A stretch of 64,000 nt of DNA from Pseudomonas viridiflava (GCF_900582625.1 NZ_UTIQ01000241.1:248001-312000), one strand, 5' to 3'. Shown: positions 26,408-35,378, numbered from the stretch's first letter. A program made the numbers and translations. Notes: generated by a model from the letters alone, not told the origin.

Positions 26408-27739
26408 ATGAAACCGTCGCGCCTGCTGTTGCTGCTGCTCGCCGGCTTGCTGAGCCTGGCCATTGTGCTGGGCATTTTGCAGGCCGTGGACGTGCATGTG
26501 CCGCCGACCTTGCACACGCTGTGGTGGGCGGCGCTGCTGGCACTGTTGCTGGTCAGCGGCCTGGACGTGTTGTGGCTGCGGCAACTGCCCTCGCCACAAC
26601 TGACACGCACCGTGCCGGGCAATTTGTCGCTCGGCCGTTGGGGTGAGGTGCAGCTGGTTGCGCAGCATGGCTTGCGTCATCGCCAGCAACTCGAGGTGTT
26701 CGACCACGTGCCCGCCGGCATGGACGTCGACTACCTGCCGCAACGCATCGAGCTGCGCCCTGGCGAGCAAACGCAATTCAGCTACCGCGTGCGGCCATTG
26801 GTTCGTGGGCACTTCGCGTTCGAACGCTGTGAGTTGGGCATCCCCAGCCCACTGAAACTCTGGCAAGGCCGGCGCTACGTGGAGCTGCCAGGCGCCACGC
26901 GCGTGTACCCGGACTTCGCAAGGCTCTACGACGCCAGCCTCAAAGGCGTGGACGACTGGCTCGGGCAACTGGGCGTGCGCCAGCAACAGCGCCGTGGCTT
27001 GGGTCAGGAGTTTCAGCAGCTACGCGAATTCCGTGACGGCGACACCTTGCGGCAAATCGACTGGAAAGCCACCGCACGCAAACGCACCCCGATTGCCCGC
27101 GAATACCAAGACGAGCGCGACCAGCAGATTATTTTCCTGCTCGACTGCGGCCGGCGTATGCGCAGCCAGGACGGCGATCTTTCGCACTTCGACCACGCCC
27201 TCAACGCCTGCCTGCTGCTCAGCTACGTGGCCTTGCGCCAAGGCGACGCTGTGGGCATGGCGACGTTTGCCGGCGACCAGCCGCGCTTTCTGGCACCGGT
27301 CAAAGGCCAGGCGCATTTGAACGTGCTGCTTAACGCAGTGTACGACCTGCAAAGCACGCAACGTCCCGCCGATTACGCCGCGGCCATCGACGCCCTGCTC
27401 GCCCGCCAACGCCGACGCGCGCTGGTGGTGATCGTCAGCAACCTGCGCGACGAGGACGACGAAGAACTGCTGGCCGCCGCCAAACGTCTCGGCCGCCAAC
27501 ACCGGGTATTGATCACCAGCTTGCGCGAAGAAGTACTCGACAGCCTGCGCCACAACCCCGTGCACAACTACGAAGAGGCGCTGGCCTACTGCGGCACGGT
27601 GGATTATTTGAACGCGCGTGCCGGGCTGCATGAACGGTTGATCGCCCATGGCGTGCCGGTGCTGGATGCGAGGCCGAGCCAGTTGGGGCCGGAGCTCGTC
27701 GAGCGGTATCTGGCCTGGAAAAAAGCCGGCGTGTTTTGA
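26408..27739 (+). CDS. DUF58 domain protein (MoxR partner, vWA-like)
   Basis: A 443-residue protein with two N-terminal membrane helices (about 5-24 and 36-55), an immunoglobulin-like middle part (RPLVRGHFAFERCELGIPSP) and the DUF58 signature REFRDGDTLRQIDWKATAR near residue 210-228. A MIDAS-like segment IIFLLDCGRRMRS (D-x-G-R-x-M) suggests a metal-binding vWA fold. It ends the operon. DUF58 proteins are the usual partners of MoxR ATPases. A 122-bp hairpin element begins seven bases after its stop. Confidence 0.93.
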   Translation: MKPSRLLLLLLAGLLSLAIVLGILQAVDVHVPPTLHTLWWAALLALLLVSGLDVLWLRQLPSPQLTRTVPGNLSLGRWGEVQLVAQHGLRHRQQLEVFDHVPAGMDVDYLPQRIELRPGEQTQFSYRVRPLVRGHFAFERCELGIPSPLKLWQGRRYVELPGATRVYPDFARLYDASLKGVDDWLGQLGVRQQQRRGLGQEFQQLREFRDGDTLRQIDWKATARKRTPIAREYQDERDQQIIFLLDCGRRMRSQDGDLSHFDHALNACLLLSYVALRQGDAVGMATFAGDQPRFLAPVKGQAHLNVLLNAVYDLQSTQRPADYAAAIDALLARQRRRALVVIVSNLRDEDDEELLAAAKRLGRQHRVLITSLREEVLDSLRHNPVHNYEEALAYCGTVDYLNARAGLHERLIAHGVPVLDARPSQLGPELVERYLAWKKAGVF

Positions 27740-27745
27740 TTCTTT

Positions 27746-27867
27746 CTGGACGATCGCCGGGTCGTCGGCCTGGCGGCGTTGCGTCCTCGCTTTAAATGCT
27801 CACGTACAAAAGTACGCTGCGCTTTAAAGCTGCGGGGCGCCTTGCCAAGCCTTAGCCCCGACGATCT
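27746..27867. repeat. 122-bp palindromic hairpin element, copy 1
   Basis: An imperfect palindrome centred on CGTAC-aaaa-GTACG near 27811. Nested arms include CTTTAAA/TTTAAAG, GGCG/CGCC and GGCCTGGC/GCCAAGCC, and the outer CCGGG/CCCG. It is clearly homologous to 31995-32117 (about 85-90% identical by eye). It lies directly after the DUF58 stop codon and is followed by a REP pair 49 bp downstream. Confidence 0.85.
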
Positions 27868-27915
27868 GCATTGGGGTGACTAAAAGGCGGGCGGCGTTCT
27901 CGCCAAACCTCGCTA

Positions 27916-27980
27916 CTGTGGGAGCGGCTTTAGCCGCGAGCTTTTCGATCAAAAACTCGCGGCTAAAGCCGCTCCTACAG
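27916..27980. repeat. Inverted REP pair
   Basis: CTGTGGGAGCGGCTTTAGCC (27916 on) faces its inverted copy ending at 27980. Each unit folds on gcggcTTTAgccgc. It belongs to the dominant REP family of the window. Confidence 0.92.
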
Positions 27981-28013
27981 AGAGCCCAGCGGCGGACTCG
28001 GATCTGCGCTGCG

Positions 28014-28125
28014 CCCCTCCCTCTCCCCTAACCCCTCTCCCGCAAGCGGGCGAGGGGAATCAATTCGCGCACAACTTCGCCCCCTCTGCCCGTTTACGGG
28101 AGAGGGCTGGGGAGAGGGTTTTGAT
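28014..28125. repeat. CCCTCTCCC-type repeat, two tandem units
   Basis: Two related GC-rich units (about 28014-28058 and 28081-28125). The second (cccctctgcccg...gagggctggggagagggtttt) nearly repeats the element after bioA at 2594. It ends in TTTT on the plus strand and could work as a terminator. With the hairpin element and REP pair it fills the 27740-28143 gap; I see no gene there. Confidence 0.8.
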
Positions 28126-28143
28126 TGCAGAGCGAAAAAGCGG

Positions 28144-28500
28144 CTAAACCGGCGTAGCCAAGGTTTGAAACGTGAAGTACTGACGCAACGCGTCAACCAT
28201 TTCCACGTAGTCCGGCGGCGGTGCCACCAGCGAGAAGCCTGAGTCCCAGCCACCAGGAGTGACATCTTCGCGGCACCATTGGCAGGTGGCGGAGAAGTTG
28301 ATGATGCGCTGGCCAGTCGGCCCCGGAATTTTCAAACACATTTCAAACCGCGCGCCAACGAGCATGGGCAGCTCGCTGATCAGCATCAAGCCATCCAGCG
28401 ACACGTTGCCGATATGGCCCATGGGTTTGTCGGTGATGCGGTTGAAGACATTCAGGTAAGACGGCAACTGATGTCGATCGATTCGGCGTTCACTTCGCAT
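28144..28500 (-). CDS. PilZ domain protein
   Basis: A 118-residue single PilZ domain. The c-di-GMP binding motifs are present at the start (SERRIDRHQ, an RRxxR-like segment) and in GNVSLDGLML (N/D-x-S-x-x-G). The Arg residues of the first motif and the Ser/Gly of the second contact c-di-GMP in known members. As a stand-alone PilZ it is probably an adaptor that changes the activity of a partner on c-di-GMP binding. A SadC-like diguanylate cyclase lies 6 kb away. Confidence 0.9.
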   Translation of the reverse strand: MRSERRIDRHQLPSYLNVFNRITDKPMGHIGNVSLDGLMLISELPMLVGARFEMCLKIPGPTGQRIINFSATCQWCREDVTPGGWDSGFSLVAPPPDYVEMVDALRQYFTFQTLATPV

Positions 28501-28560
28501 GATGGCAAATCGCTATGGACGGCCCCTGAGTATGGCCGCTGCTTATAGGGAGGGCCAGCC

Positions 28561-28983
28561 TCAGTCGCAGTCGCGAGCAATTTGTTGGCTGATTTGGCGA
28601 CGAGCGGTGTCCAGTTGCTGGTCGCTGTAATACTCGCGGTCGCCCTTGTCGTTGACGGAGTAGTACGTGCTACCAGGGGGAATCTGCGCCAGTTTGTTGC
28701 GTAGGCTTGCGCAGTAGTTGTGGACCTCGGCCTGCTGTTTGCTCGCGCGCTGTTGGGCTTGCGCTTGCTCTTCACGGCGAGCGTTGTAGAAATTGTCGGT
28801 GCGTTCCTGGCGCTGGCGGGTGGCTTCATCGCGCTCGATCACTTGCGGCTTCACCGCCACAGGCGCGGAGCCTGACACCTGGCGCTGGTCGAAGTGCACC
28901 GTGCCGTTGGCATCCGTCCATTTGTAGATTTCTGCCGCCGCCACACTAGGCAGCAGCGCGACGCATAACAACCACACGCGCAT
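28561..28983 (-). CDS. DUF4124 domain protein, secreted
   Basis: A 140-residue protein with a signal peptide (about 1-17, ending AAA) and the DUF4124 start EIYKWTDANGTVHFDQ directly behind it, followed by a Gln/Arg-rich coiled-coil part and one Cys pair (YCASL and the terminal DCD). DUF4124 proteins are periplasmic with unknown role. ATG 28983 is preceded by AGGAGG; a GTG directly before it is less likely. Confidence 0.88.
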   Translation of the reverse strand: MRVWLLCVALLPSVAAAEIYKWTDANGTVHFDQRQVSGSAPVAVKPQVIERDEATRQRQERTDNFYNARREEQAQAQQRASKQQAEVHNYCASLRNKLAQIPPGSTYYSVNDKGDREYYSDQQLDTARRQISQQIARDCD

Positions 28984-29077
28984 CACCTTCCTCCTTGAAT
29001 CAACGCCACGTCAGCGCCTGGGTATCTTCGCTAAGCGCCGTGGGCTTGCCAATAGCGCAACGCCGGCGCTGAGAAAT

Positions 29078-29449
29078 TTACAGCGGTGCAGCGGACGTTT
29101 TGGCCGCTTCGCTCGGCCGGTGGCCAAGCTGCTGCAACGTGTCCAAACGCGCGCGGGCGCGGTAGGCGTACTCGCTCGACGGGTAGCGCGCGATGATGAA
29201 CTGGTACGTTTGCGCCGCGTCCACGAAAAGGTTTTCACGCTCCAGGCACTGGCCGCGCAACAACGAGATTTCCGGTTGTACATAACTGCGCGAACGGCTT
29301 TTGCGCTCGGCCTGCGACAGCTCCAGCATGGCCTTGTCGCAATTGCCGGCGTTGTATTCCTGGTAAGCCTGATCCAGGTGGTAATCCATGGTCATGCTGT
29401 TGCAGCCTGCGGCGCCGAGCACCACCGCACCAATAAGTAAAAATCGCAT
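29078..29449 (-). CDS. Small TPR-like lipoprotein
   Basis: A 123-residue lipoprotein: the lipobox is LGAAGC with Cys16. The mature part holds two helical hairpins resembling tetratricopeptide repeats (YQEYNAGNCDKAMLELSQAER and the AAQTYQFIIARYPSSEYAYRA segment), like BamD or YfgM-type envelope adaptors. ATG 29449 has CGGAGG upstream. It is divergent from the next lipoprotein across 180 bp. No specific partner can be named. Confidence 0.85.
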   Translation of the reverse strand: MRFLLIGAVVLGAAGCNSMTMDYHLDQAYQEYNAGNCDKAMLELSQAERKSRSRSYVQPEISLLRGQCLERENLFVDAAQTYQFIIARYPSSEYAYRARARLDTLQQLGHRPSEAAKTSAAPL

Positions 29450-29629
29450 GGGCAAATCCTCCGATGTGGAGTGTATCGACAGCCTTGAGAAAAACTGCAG
29501 AGCAGGCTGAGCATATCCTCCGATTGGAGATGCGTCAGCGCCCTTGGTCCATCTGCGCCGCCTGACTAGACTGGCCGAACCGGGCCGCAGCGCACCGCCC
29601 GGCACTTCTATAAAAGCCAAGGAACGCCC

Positions 29630-30433
29630 ATGCCCGCCCGCCGCTTTGTGCCGCTGTTGTATTGCCTACTTGTGCCCGGCTGCGCACCTACCACGCCGCT
29701 GTTTATCGCCCAGGTCACCACGCAGGAAGTGGCCGAATCCAAGGAAAGCAAAAACAACCGCATGCTCGGCGCCATCGAAGACGAAGGCGACTTGCTCACC
29801 TACAGCGCCATGGCCATTCGCGACGGCACCAGCGCCAAAGCTGAAAACACGTACTTGCAGGGCTATCAGGACGACAAGCTGAGCGACGAGGTGCGGGCCA
29901 TCTCGCTGTACCAGATCGGCCTCATTTATATGAGTCGCTTCAATGACCAACGCGACGACACCAAAGCCCTCAACACCTTTTATAAAGTGCGCAATGAGTT
30001 CGGCCAAACCCGCGCCGCAGCGCGCAGTGAACAGCGCATTGCGCTGATCAATCAGCGCGCCAACGAGCCGCTGCAACAGAACGCCCGCGAACTGCTGGCC
30101 AACTGGAAACCCAGCCAGAATCTCAACCTGGACCAGCCTAGCCTCGACCCGGATATGACTCTGCTCTCGCGCCGCGCGGTGCTCAAAGACCGCGTCGCCG
30201 ACGCAGAAGAGCTGTACCGCGTGGCGCTCAAAGACCCTGCAGTCGAACCCTCGATCAAAGAAGAAGCGCTGTACCAAGTAGCGCTCATGTACCTGGCGCC
30301 GGACAACCCGCACCCCAGCCGCGACAAGGCCATCGAGTACCTGCGCCAATTGCTGGCGCAGTACCCCAACAGTGAATTGCGTGACAAAGCCGAGCGTCAT
30401 CTGGACACCGCGCTGAACACCATCACACCTTGA
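29630..30433 (+). CDS. TPR-like lipoprotein, function unknown
   Basis: A 267-residue protein with a lipobox LVPGC at Cys18, then helical repeats: a Sel1/TPR-like block around LSDEVRAISLYQIGLIYMSRFN and a second around EALYQVALMYLAPDNPHPSRDKAIEYLRQLLAQYPNSE (described, not one motif). It resembles outer-membrane lipoproteins that scaffold envelope machinery. It lies 103 bp upstream of pykA on the same strand. No closer assignment is possible from sequence. Confidence 0.82.
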   Translation: MPARRFVPLLYCLLVPGCAPTTPLFIAQVTTQEVAESKESKNNRMLGAIEDEGDLLTYSAMAIRDGTSAKAENTYLQGYQDDKLSDEVRAISLYQIGLIYMSRFNDQRDDTKALNTFYKVRNEFGQTRAAARSEQRIALINQRANEPLQQNARELLANWKPSQNLNLDQPSLDPDMTLLSRRAVLKDRVADAEELYRVALKDPAVEPSIKEEALYQVALMYLAPDNPHPSRDKAIEYLRQLLAQYPNSELRDKAERHLDTALNTITP

Positions 30434-30536
30434 GCAGTGCGCCATATAACGAGGAGTAAGGTAGTGCAAGCGAACAATGACTACAGCGGCGCAGCATAGT
30501 AGCCTCGGCTTCTGCTCGCCCTTCGGAGTCTTTCGC

Positions 30537-31988
30537 ATGACCTTTCGCCGCACCAAAATCGTCGCCACCCTCGGTCCCGCCAGCAATTCCCCGGAAGTGT
30601 TGGAACAATTGATTCTCGCGGGCGTCGACGTCTGTCGCCTGAACTTCTCCCACGGCACCCCCGACGAACACAAAGCGCGCGCCATCCTGGTTCGTGAAAT
30701 CGCCGCCAAGCACGGTCGTTTCGTGGCACTGCTCGGCGACCTGCAAGGCCCGAAAATCCGTATCGCCAAATTCGCTGACAAGCGCATCGAACTCAAAGAA
30801 GGCGACAGCTTCCGCTTCTCCGTCACCCACCCGCGCGATGCCGGCACGCAAGAAGTGGTCGGTATCGACTACCCGGACCTGATCAAAGACTGCAAAACCG
30901 GCGACGAGCTGCTGCTCGACGACGGTCGTGTGGTGATGCTGGTGGAATCGACCACCGCTGACGAATTGCACTGCCGCGTACTAATCGGCGGTCCGCTGTC
31001 GGACCACAAAGGCATCAACCGTCGCGGCGGTGGCCTCACCGCGCCAGCCCTGACCGCCAAAGACAAAGCCGACATCAAGCTGGCTGCCGAAATGGAGCTG
31101 GATTACCTCGCCGTCTCCTTCCCGCGCGATGCGGCCGACATGGAACTGGCCCGCCGTCTGCGTGACGAAGCCGGTGGCACCGCCTGGCTGGTGGCGAAAA
31201 TCGAACGCGCCGAAGCGGTTGCCGACGACGAAACCCTGGATGGCCTGATTCGCGCCAGTGACGCCGTAATGGTCGCCCGTGGCGACCTAGGCGTAGAAAT
31301 CGGTGATGCCGAGCTGGTGGGCATTCAGAAGAAAATCATTCTCCACGCGCGTCGCCTGAACAAAGCGGTGATCACCGCCACGCAGATGATGGAGTCGATG
31401 ATCAGCAGCCCGATGCCGACGCGCGCCGAAGTATCGGACGTGGCCAACGCCGCGCTGGACTTCACCGACGCCGTGATGCTCTCGGCCGAAAGCGCTGCCG
31501 GTATGTACCCGATCGAAGCGGTCAAGGCCATGGCCCGCGTGTGTCTGGGCGCTGAAAAGCACCCGACCAACAAGCGCTCCAGCCACCGCCTGGGCCACAC
31601 CTTCGAGCGTTGCGATGAAAGCGTAGCGCTGGCCGCCATGTACACCGCCAACCATTTCCCGGGCGTGAAAGCGATCATCGCGCTGACCGAAAGCGGCTAC
31701 AGCCCGCTGATCATGTCGCGCCTGCGCTCGCAAGTTCCGATCTTCGCCTTTACCCCACACCGTGAAACCCAGGCCCGAGTGGCCATGTTCCGCGGCGTGT
31801 ACACCGTACCGTTCGACCCGGCATCGCTGCCGTCGAACAAGATCAGTGAAGCGGCGATTGAAGAGCTGGTGAAACGCGGCGTGGTACAGCCAGGGGATTG
31901 GGTGATTCTCACCAAGGGCGACAGCTACCACACCACCGGTGGCACGAACTCGATGAAGATCTTGCACGTGGGTGAACCCCAGGTCTGA
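30537..31988 (+). CDS. pykA: Pyruvate kinase
   Basis: A 483-residue pyruvate kinase, the family length of PykA. It converts phosphoenolpyruvate and ADP to pyruvate and ATP. Marks are RRTKIVATLGPAS at the start, VCRLNFSHGT, the GDLQGPKIR segment, the active-site block AWLVAKIERAEAV with catalytic Lys and Glu, and MVARGDLGVEI; TATQMMESMI follows. ATG 30537 has GGAG upstream; the frame is open 20 codons earlier but the family starts at TFRRTK. In P. aeruginosa pykA sits beside the same neighbours as here. Confidence 0.98.
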   Translation: MTFRRTKIVATLGPASNSPEVLEQLILAGVDVCRLNFSHGTPDEHKARAILVREIAAKHGRFVALLGDLQGPKIRIAKFADKRIELKEGDSFRFSVTHPRDAGTQEVVGIDYPDLIKDCKTGDELLLDDGRVVMLVESTTADELHCRVLIGGPLSDHKGINRRGGGLTAPALTAKDKADIKLAAEMELDYLAVSFPRDAADMELARRLRDEAGGTAWLVAKIERAEAVADDETLDGLIRASDAVMVARGDLGVEIGDAELVGIQKKIILHARRLNKAVITATQMMESMISSPMPTRAEVSDVANAALDFTDAVMLSAESAAGMYPIEAVKAMARVCLGAEKHPTNKRSSHRLGHTFERCDESVALAAMYTANHFPGVKAIIALTESGYSPLIMSRLRSQVPIFAFTPHRETQARVAMFRGVYTVPFDPASLPSNKISEAAIEELVKRGVVQPGDWVILTKGDSYHTTGGTNSMKILHVGEPQV

Positions 31989-31994
31989 GATTCC

Positions 31995-32117
31995 CTGGAC
32001 GATCTCCGGGTCGTCGGCCAGGCGGCGTTGCGTCCTCGCTTTTAATGCTCACGTACTGCAGTACGCTGCGCTTAAAAGCCTGCGGGGCGCCTTGCCTGGC
32101 CTTAGCCCCGGAAATCT
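31995..32117. repeat. 122-bp palindromic hairpin element, copy 2
   Basis: The same element as 27746-27867, centred on CGTAC-TGCA-GTACG. Its arms pair better: GGCCAGGC with GCCTGGCC, CTTTTAA with TTAAAAG, and CCGGG with CCCGG. Relative to copy 1, paired positions differ on both sides in a way that keeps pairing. It begins six bases after the pykA stop codon and is followed by a REP pair. Confidence 0.85.
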
Positions 32118-32142
32118 CGGTTGCTAAAGGCACGAGCAACCC

Positions 32143-32296
32143 TGTGGGAGCGGCTTTAGCCGCGATGTTTTTGATCTTTAAAGCATCGCGGCTAAAGCCG
32201 CTCCTACACTAGGCCTCGATCATAACTTGCTGGCGAATCGATCAGGCGACGCCGATTAGCGTCGTTTGCAGGGTTCGCCAGCAAGCTGGCTCCTAC
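32143..32296. repeat. REP cluster: one gcggctttagccgc pair plus a ccagcttgctgg pair
   Basis: An inverted REP pair of the main family is at 32143-32208. A second pair of another subfamily (aacttgctggcgaa near 32224, inverse ttcgccagcaagctggctcc at 32274-32293) follows. Together with the hairpin element they occupy nearly all of the 31989-32318 convergent gap, which holds no gene. Confidence 0.88.
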
Positions 32297-32318
32297 GGGC
32301 TTGGAAGGTGCGGTGCCT

Positions 32319-33092
32319 CTACGCGATCTTCGAAAAATCCGCTTTGCGCCGCTGCATAAACGCCGACAACGCTTCAATCGCTTCCGGTGACCGCAGGCGC
32401 TGGTTGAATAAAGCGCCCTCCTCCTCGATCACCTTTCTCAGCTGTTCCCTTCCCGGTTTGCGCATCAGGCCTTTGCTGTCTTCCACCGCTTTGGGCGGCA
32501 GTTGCAGGAAGCGCTCGGCCATTTCTTTAGCGCGGGCCAAGGTCGCCGCGCCATCTTCCAAGGCTTCGCTGGCAATGCCCCATGCGGCCGCTTGCTCGCC
32601 GCTGAAGGATTGGCCCAGCAACAACAATTCAGCCGCTTTGGCGTGGCCGAGCATTTGCGGCAGGATCAGGCTGGAGCCGTATTCAGGGCACAAGCCCAAC
32701 GCCACAAACGGCATTTTCAACACGGCGTCCTGGCTGACGTACACCAGGTCGCAGTGCAGCAGCAACGTGGTGCCAATGCCGACAGCCGGACCGGCCACGG
32801 CGGCGACCACGGGCTTTTTCATTTCAAACAAGGCGCGCATAAAGAAGAACACCGGGCTGTCCATGCCGCTGGGTGGCTCTTGCAGGAAATCGGCGATGTC
32901 ATTGCCGCTGGTGAAGCAGTCTTCACCACCGCAGATCAGCACGGCACGAATGCTCGAATCGGCGTCGGCTTCTTCCAGAACTTCGGCCATGCGGCTGTAC
33001 ATGGCGCGGGTGAGCGCGTTCTTTTTATCCAGACGGTGCAGGCGCAGGGTCAGCAGACCCGCTTCGCGCTCGACCAGTACATGTTCGCTCAT
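32319..33092 (-). CDS. Enoyl-CoA hydratase/isomerase family protein
   Basis: A 257-residue crotonase. Oxyanion-hole residues lie in CFTSGNDIADF and AVAGPAVGIGTTLLLHCDLVY; the catalytic Glu position is LGLCPEYGSSLILP. Hydration of enoyl-CoA or a related isomerisation is expected, but the substrate cannot be told. The start at ATG 33092 has AGG 6 bp upstream; GTG 33104, which overlaps the previous stop as GTGA, is an alternative. It is the last gene of a unit with the ferredoxin reductase and the SadC-like cyclase. Confidence 0.92.
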   Translation of the reverse strand: MSEHVLVEREAGLLTLRLHRLDKKNALTRAMYSRMAEVLEEADADSSIRAVLICGGEDCFTSGNDIADFLQEPPSGMDSPVFFFMRALFEMKKPVVAAVAGPAVGIGTTLLLHCDLVYVSQDAVLKMPFVALGLCPEYGSSLILPQMLGHAKAAELLLLGQSFSGEQAAAWGIASEALEDGAATLARAKEMAERFLQLPPKAVEDSKGLMRKPGREQLRKVIEEEGALFNQRLRSPEAIEALSAFMQRRKADFSKIA

Positions 33093-33100
33093 AACCATCC

Positions 33101-34039
33101 TCACGCGTGGGGCAAGAACAGGTCCGCGAACAGTTGGCTGCGCGGCAAACCTGCCAGGTAGAGCCGGCGCGAGAAGGTTTCAACAACCGCCGGCTGGCCG
33201 CAGAGTAAGGCGAGGGTTTGCCGTGAAACAAGGCGTAGTTCGGCCAAAGCGGCTGGCAACTCGGCCGCATTCACCAGCTGAATTTCGAGCTGCGGATGGG
33301 CATTAGCGAGGGCGTTTAATTCCCCGGCCAGGTAGTGCGCCTCGGCGTTCGCGGCCACATGCATAAGCCGGATCGCGCCCTCATGGTTTTGGCGTAACGC
33401 CTCACGCAGAACGCCATACAGCGGAGCCAGACCGGTGCCCGCCGCCATCAGCAACAGCGGGCGCTGCTGCCAGTCCGGGTCGTAGTGCAAGGCGCCGCCG
33501 CGTAGTTCGCCCAAGCGCAACATGTCGCCCGCCTGCAGCTGCCGCGCCGCGTCGCTAAACGCGCCGTGCTGACGACAGTCGATGTGAAACTCCAGCCAAG
33601 GATCTTCACCCGCCACGCTAGCCAGCGAATACGGCCGGGCAATGCCAGAGGCCGTCCACAGCAACACATGCTGGCCCACGCGATAGCGCAGCGGGCGGTC
33701 CGGCACCAGCCGCAGGCGCAGCACCGTGGCGCTGGGCCAATCGAGCTGCGCCACGGTGGCCGGCAGGCCGTCGCGCAGCGGGTCGTATACCTCAACGCTG
33801 AGGTCGTCCACCACCCGGCACTGGCAAGCCAACCGCCAGCCTTGCTCACGCTGGGCGGCGGTCAATGCTTCGGGTTTGGCATCCAGCGGTTCGCCGCCAA
33901 CGCAGCGCACCATGCACGCATGACAACTGCCGGCGCGACAGCTGTAAGGCACGGCAATGCCGGCTGCGAGCAGGGCATCCAACAGGTTACTGCCAGCGGT
34001 TAACGGGTACGCCTGCCCGCTCACCTTGAGTTCAGGCAC
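33101..34039 (-). CDS. 2Fe-2S ferredoxin / FAD-NAD(P)H reductase fusion
   Basis: A 312-residue electron-transfer reductase. The N-terminal plant-type ferredoxin domain has the cluster ligands C-x4-C-x2-C (SCRAGSCHAC, about residues 34-43) and a fourth Cys near 74 (LACQCRV). The FAD domain has RPYSLAS and the NAD(P)H domain has AAGTGLAPLYGVL. Such proteins supply electrons to oxygenases or hydroxylases; none is next to it. Two GTG codons in a row are possible starts; the second (34039) has better spacing from GGAG. The gene overlaps the end of the SadC-like gene by 8-11 bases. Confidence 0.92.
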   Translation of the reverse strand: MPELKVSGQAYPLTAGSNLLDALLAAGIAVPYSCRAGSCHACMVRCVGGEPLDAKPEALTAAQREQGWRLACQCRVVDDLSVEVYDPLRDGLPATVAQLDWPSATVLRLRLVPDRPLRYRVGQHVLLWTASGIARPYSLASVAGEDPWLEFHIDCRQHGAFSDAARQLQAGDMLRLGELRGGALHYDPDWQQRPLLLMAAGTGLAPLYGVLREALRQNHEGAIRLMHVAANAEAHYLAGELNALANAHPQLEIQLVNAAELPAALAELRLVSRQTLALLCGQPAVVETFSRRLYLAGLPRSQLFADLFLPHA

Positions 34040-35159
34040 CACTGTTCTCCCACGCCGCGTGGCAGCAATTGCGGCCGCTGTGCTTGGCGCGATACAGCGC
34101 CTGGTCAGCGCGATTCAGGGCTTCGTCGAGGTCGTCGCCGGCTTCAAGCAAGGTCATGCCGGCGGACAAGCTGATGCTTTTCACTTTCAGGCCCACCGGT
34201 TCCGCATTGGCAAATGCCTCACGCAGGCGCTCGCAGCATGCGGTGAGTTGGTCGGCGTCGGTGCAAGGCAGCAGCAGCACAAACTCCTCGCCGCCGTAGC
34301 GCGCCAGCACATCGCCGTCGCGCAGGCAGGCTTGTGCCACCGTGGCAAAGGTTTGCAGCACGCGGTCGCCGCTGGCGTGGCCGTGTTGGTCGTTGATGCG
34401 TTTGAAGTGATCGAGGTCGATAAGAGCCAGGCCGTGTTGCATGCCAGGGCTGAGGCTGGCCAGTTCGCGGGCCGCCAGGCGCAGGAAATGGCGGCGGTTG
34501 AACAGGCCGGTGAGTTCGTCGGTGGCCACCAGGTCTTCAAGCTGACGCATCATGCCGCGCAAGGTGTCCTGGTGAGCTTGCAAGGCGAAGCGGCGTTGGC
34601 GCATGCGTTGTCGCAGCGCCTGCACATAGCCGGCGAACAGGCTGAACCAGACCAACGTCACCAGCAGCACGCCCACTTGCAGCAACGCCAGTTTCGGGTC
34701 GGGCAGACGCATCTGGTAGGCGTCCCACAAATTGACACTGGCGAAACCAAAAAACGCGAACGCGGCGCAGCGTGCAAACACCCGGGGCGCCAGTTGGAAC
34801 ACACCGAACATCAGAATCAATAGATAGAACACCAGCATCGTGCCGCGCGCGGTGTGCAGGTTGTACATGAGGAAGGTGTGCATGCTCAGGGCGACGAGTA
34901 CCTGAGGCGCGGTGAGGCTGGGGTCGTTAAAGCGAAGGTTGATGCCGCTGATGAAGATGGCGAAGAAAATCAGTTGGCTGACAATCACCATGCCCGCACA
35001 AATAAGCGCAGCGCCGGGTTCGGCAGAGTATTGGCCGCCCGCTACCAGCAGGCCGAACAACAGCAGTGCCAATCCATAAGTAGCCGCCGCCATGCCAAAC
35101 CGCTTCAGTAGCAGGCTCTGCAGGGCTTTCTGTGTCCCCTTTTTAGTGGCGCTGCTCAT
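34032..35159 (-). CDS. sadC: Membrane diguanylate cyclase, SadC-like
   Basis: A 375-residue protein with six predicted membrane helices in the first 180 residues (about 23-41, 50-71, 86-101, 107-124, 130-147, 157-177), a coiled linker, and a GGDEF domain with an active GGEEF at 289-293 and an inhibitory RxxD site at 280-283, spaced exactly five residues. It should make c-di-GMP and be product-inhibited. The position between the reductase and fumarase genes matches P. aeruginosa sadC as I recall it; the protein is shorter than that one, so the name rests mainly on synteny. ATG 35159 has GGAG upstream. Confidence 0.85.
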   Translation of the reverse strand: MSSATKKGTQKALQSLLLKRFGMAAATYGLALLLFGLLVAGGQYSAEPGAALICAGMVIVSQLIFFAIFISGINLRFNDPSLTAPQVLVALSMHTFLMYNLHTARGTMLVFYLLILMFGVFQLAPRVFARCAAFAFFGFASVNLWDAYQMRLPDPKLALLQVGVLLVTLVWFSLFAGYVQALRQRMRQRRFALQAHQDTLRGMMRQLEDLVATDELTGLFNRRHFLRLAARELASLSPGMQHGLALIDLDHFKRINDQHGHASGDRVLQTFATVAQACLRDGDVLARYGGEEFVLLLPCTDADQLTACCERLREAFANAEPVGLKVKSISLSAGMTLLEAGDDLDEALNRADQALYRAKHSGRNCCHAAWENSGA

Positions 35160-35378
35160 GGGCTCCGTCCCGTACTGGCATCGTGCCGTCACTGTACCTA
35201 GCTGAAGGCAAAAAACCTAGTACACCAACACGTGCGTTAATCGACCAAGGTCTATCGTCAGCGGGTGCGCCAACAACGCCCTGCGCGTTATACTGCCGCG
35301 CCTTTTTTGCCTTACCGAGCCTGCCGGGCCTAGCCCTGCGCGCTTAGATGTTCCCGTGTTTAGAGAGGAGCGCGCTGC

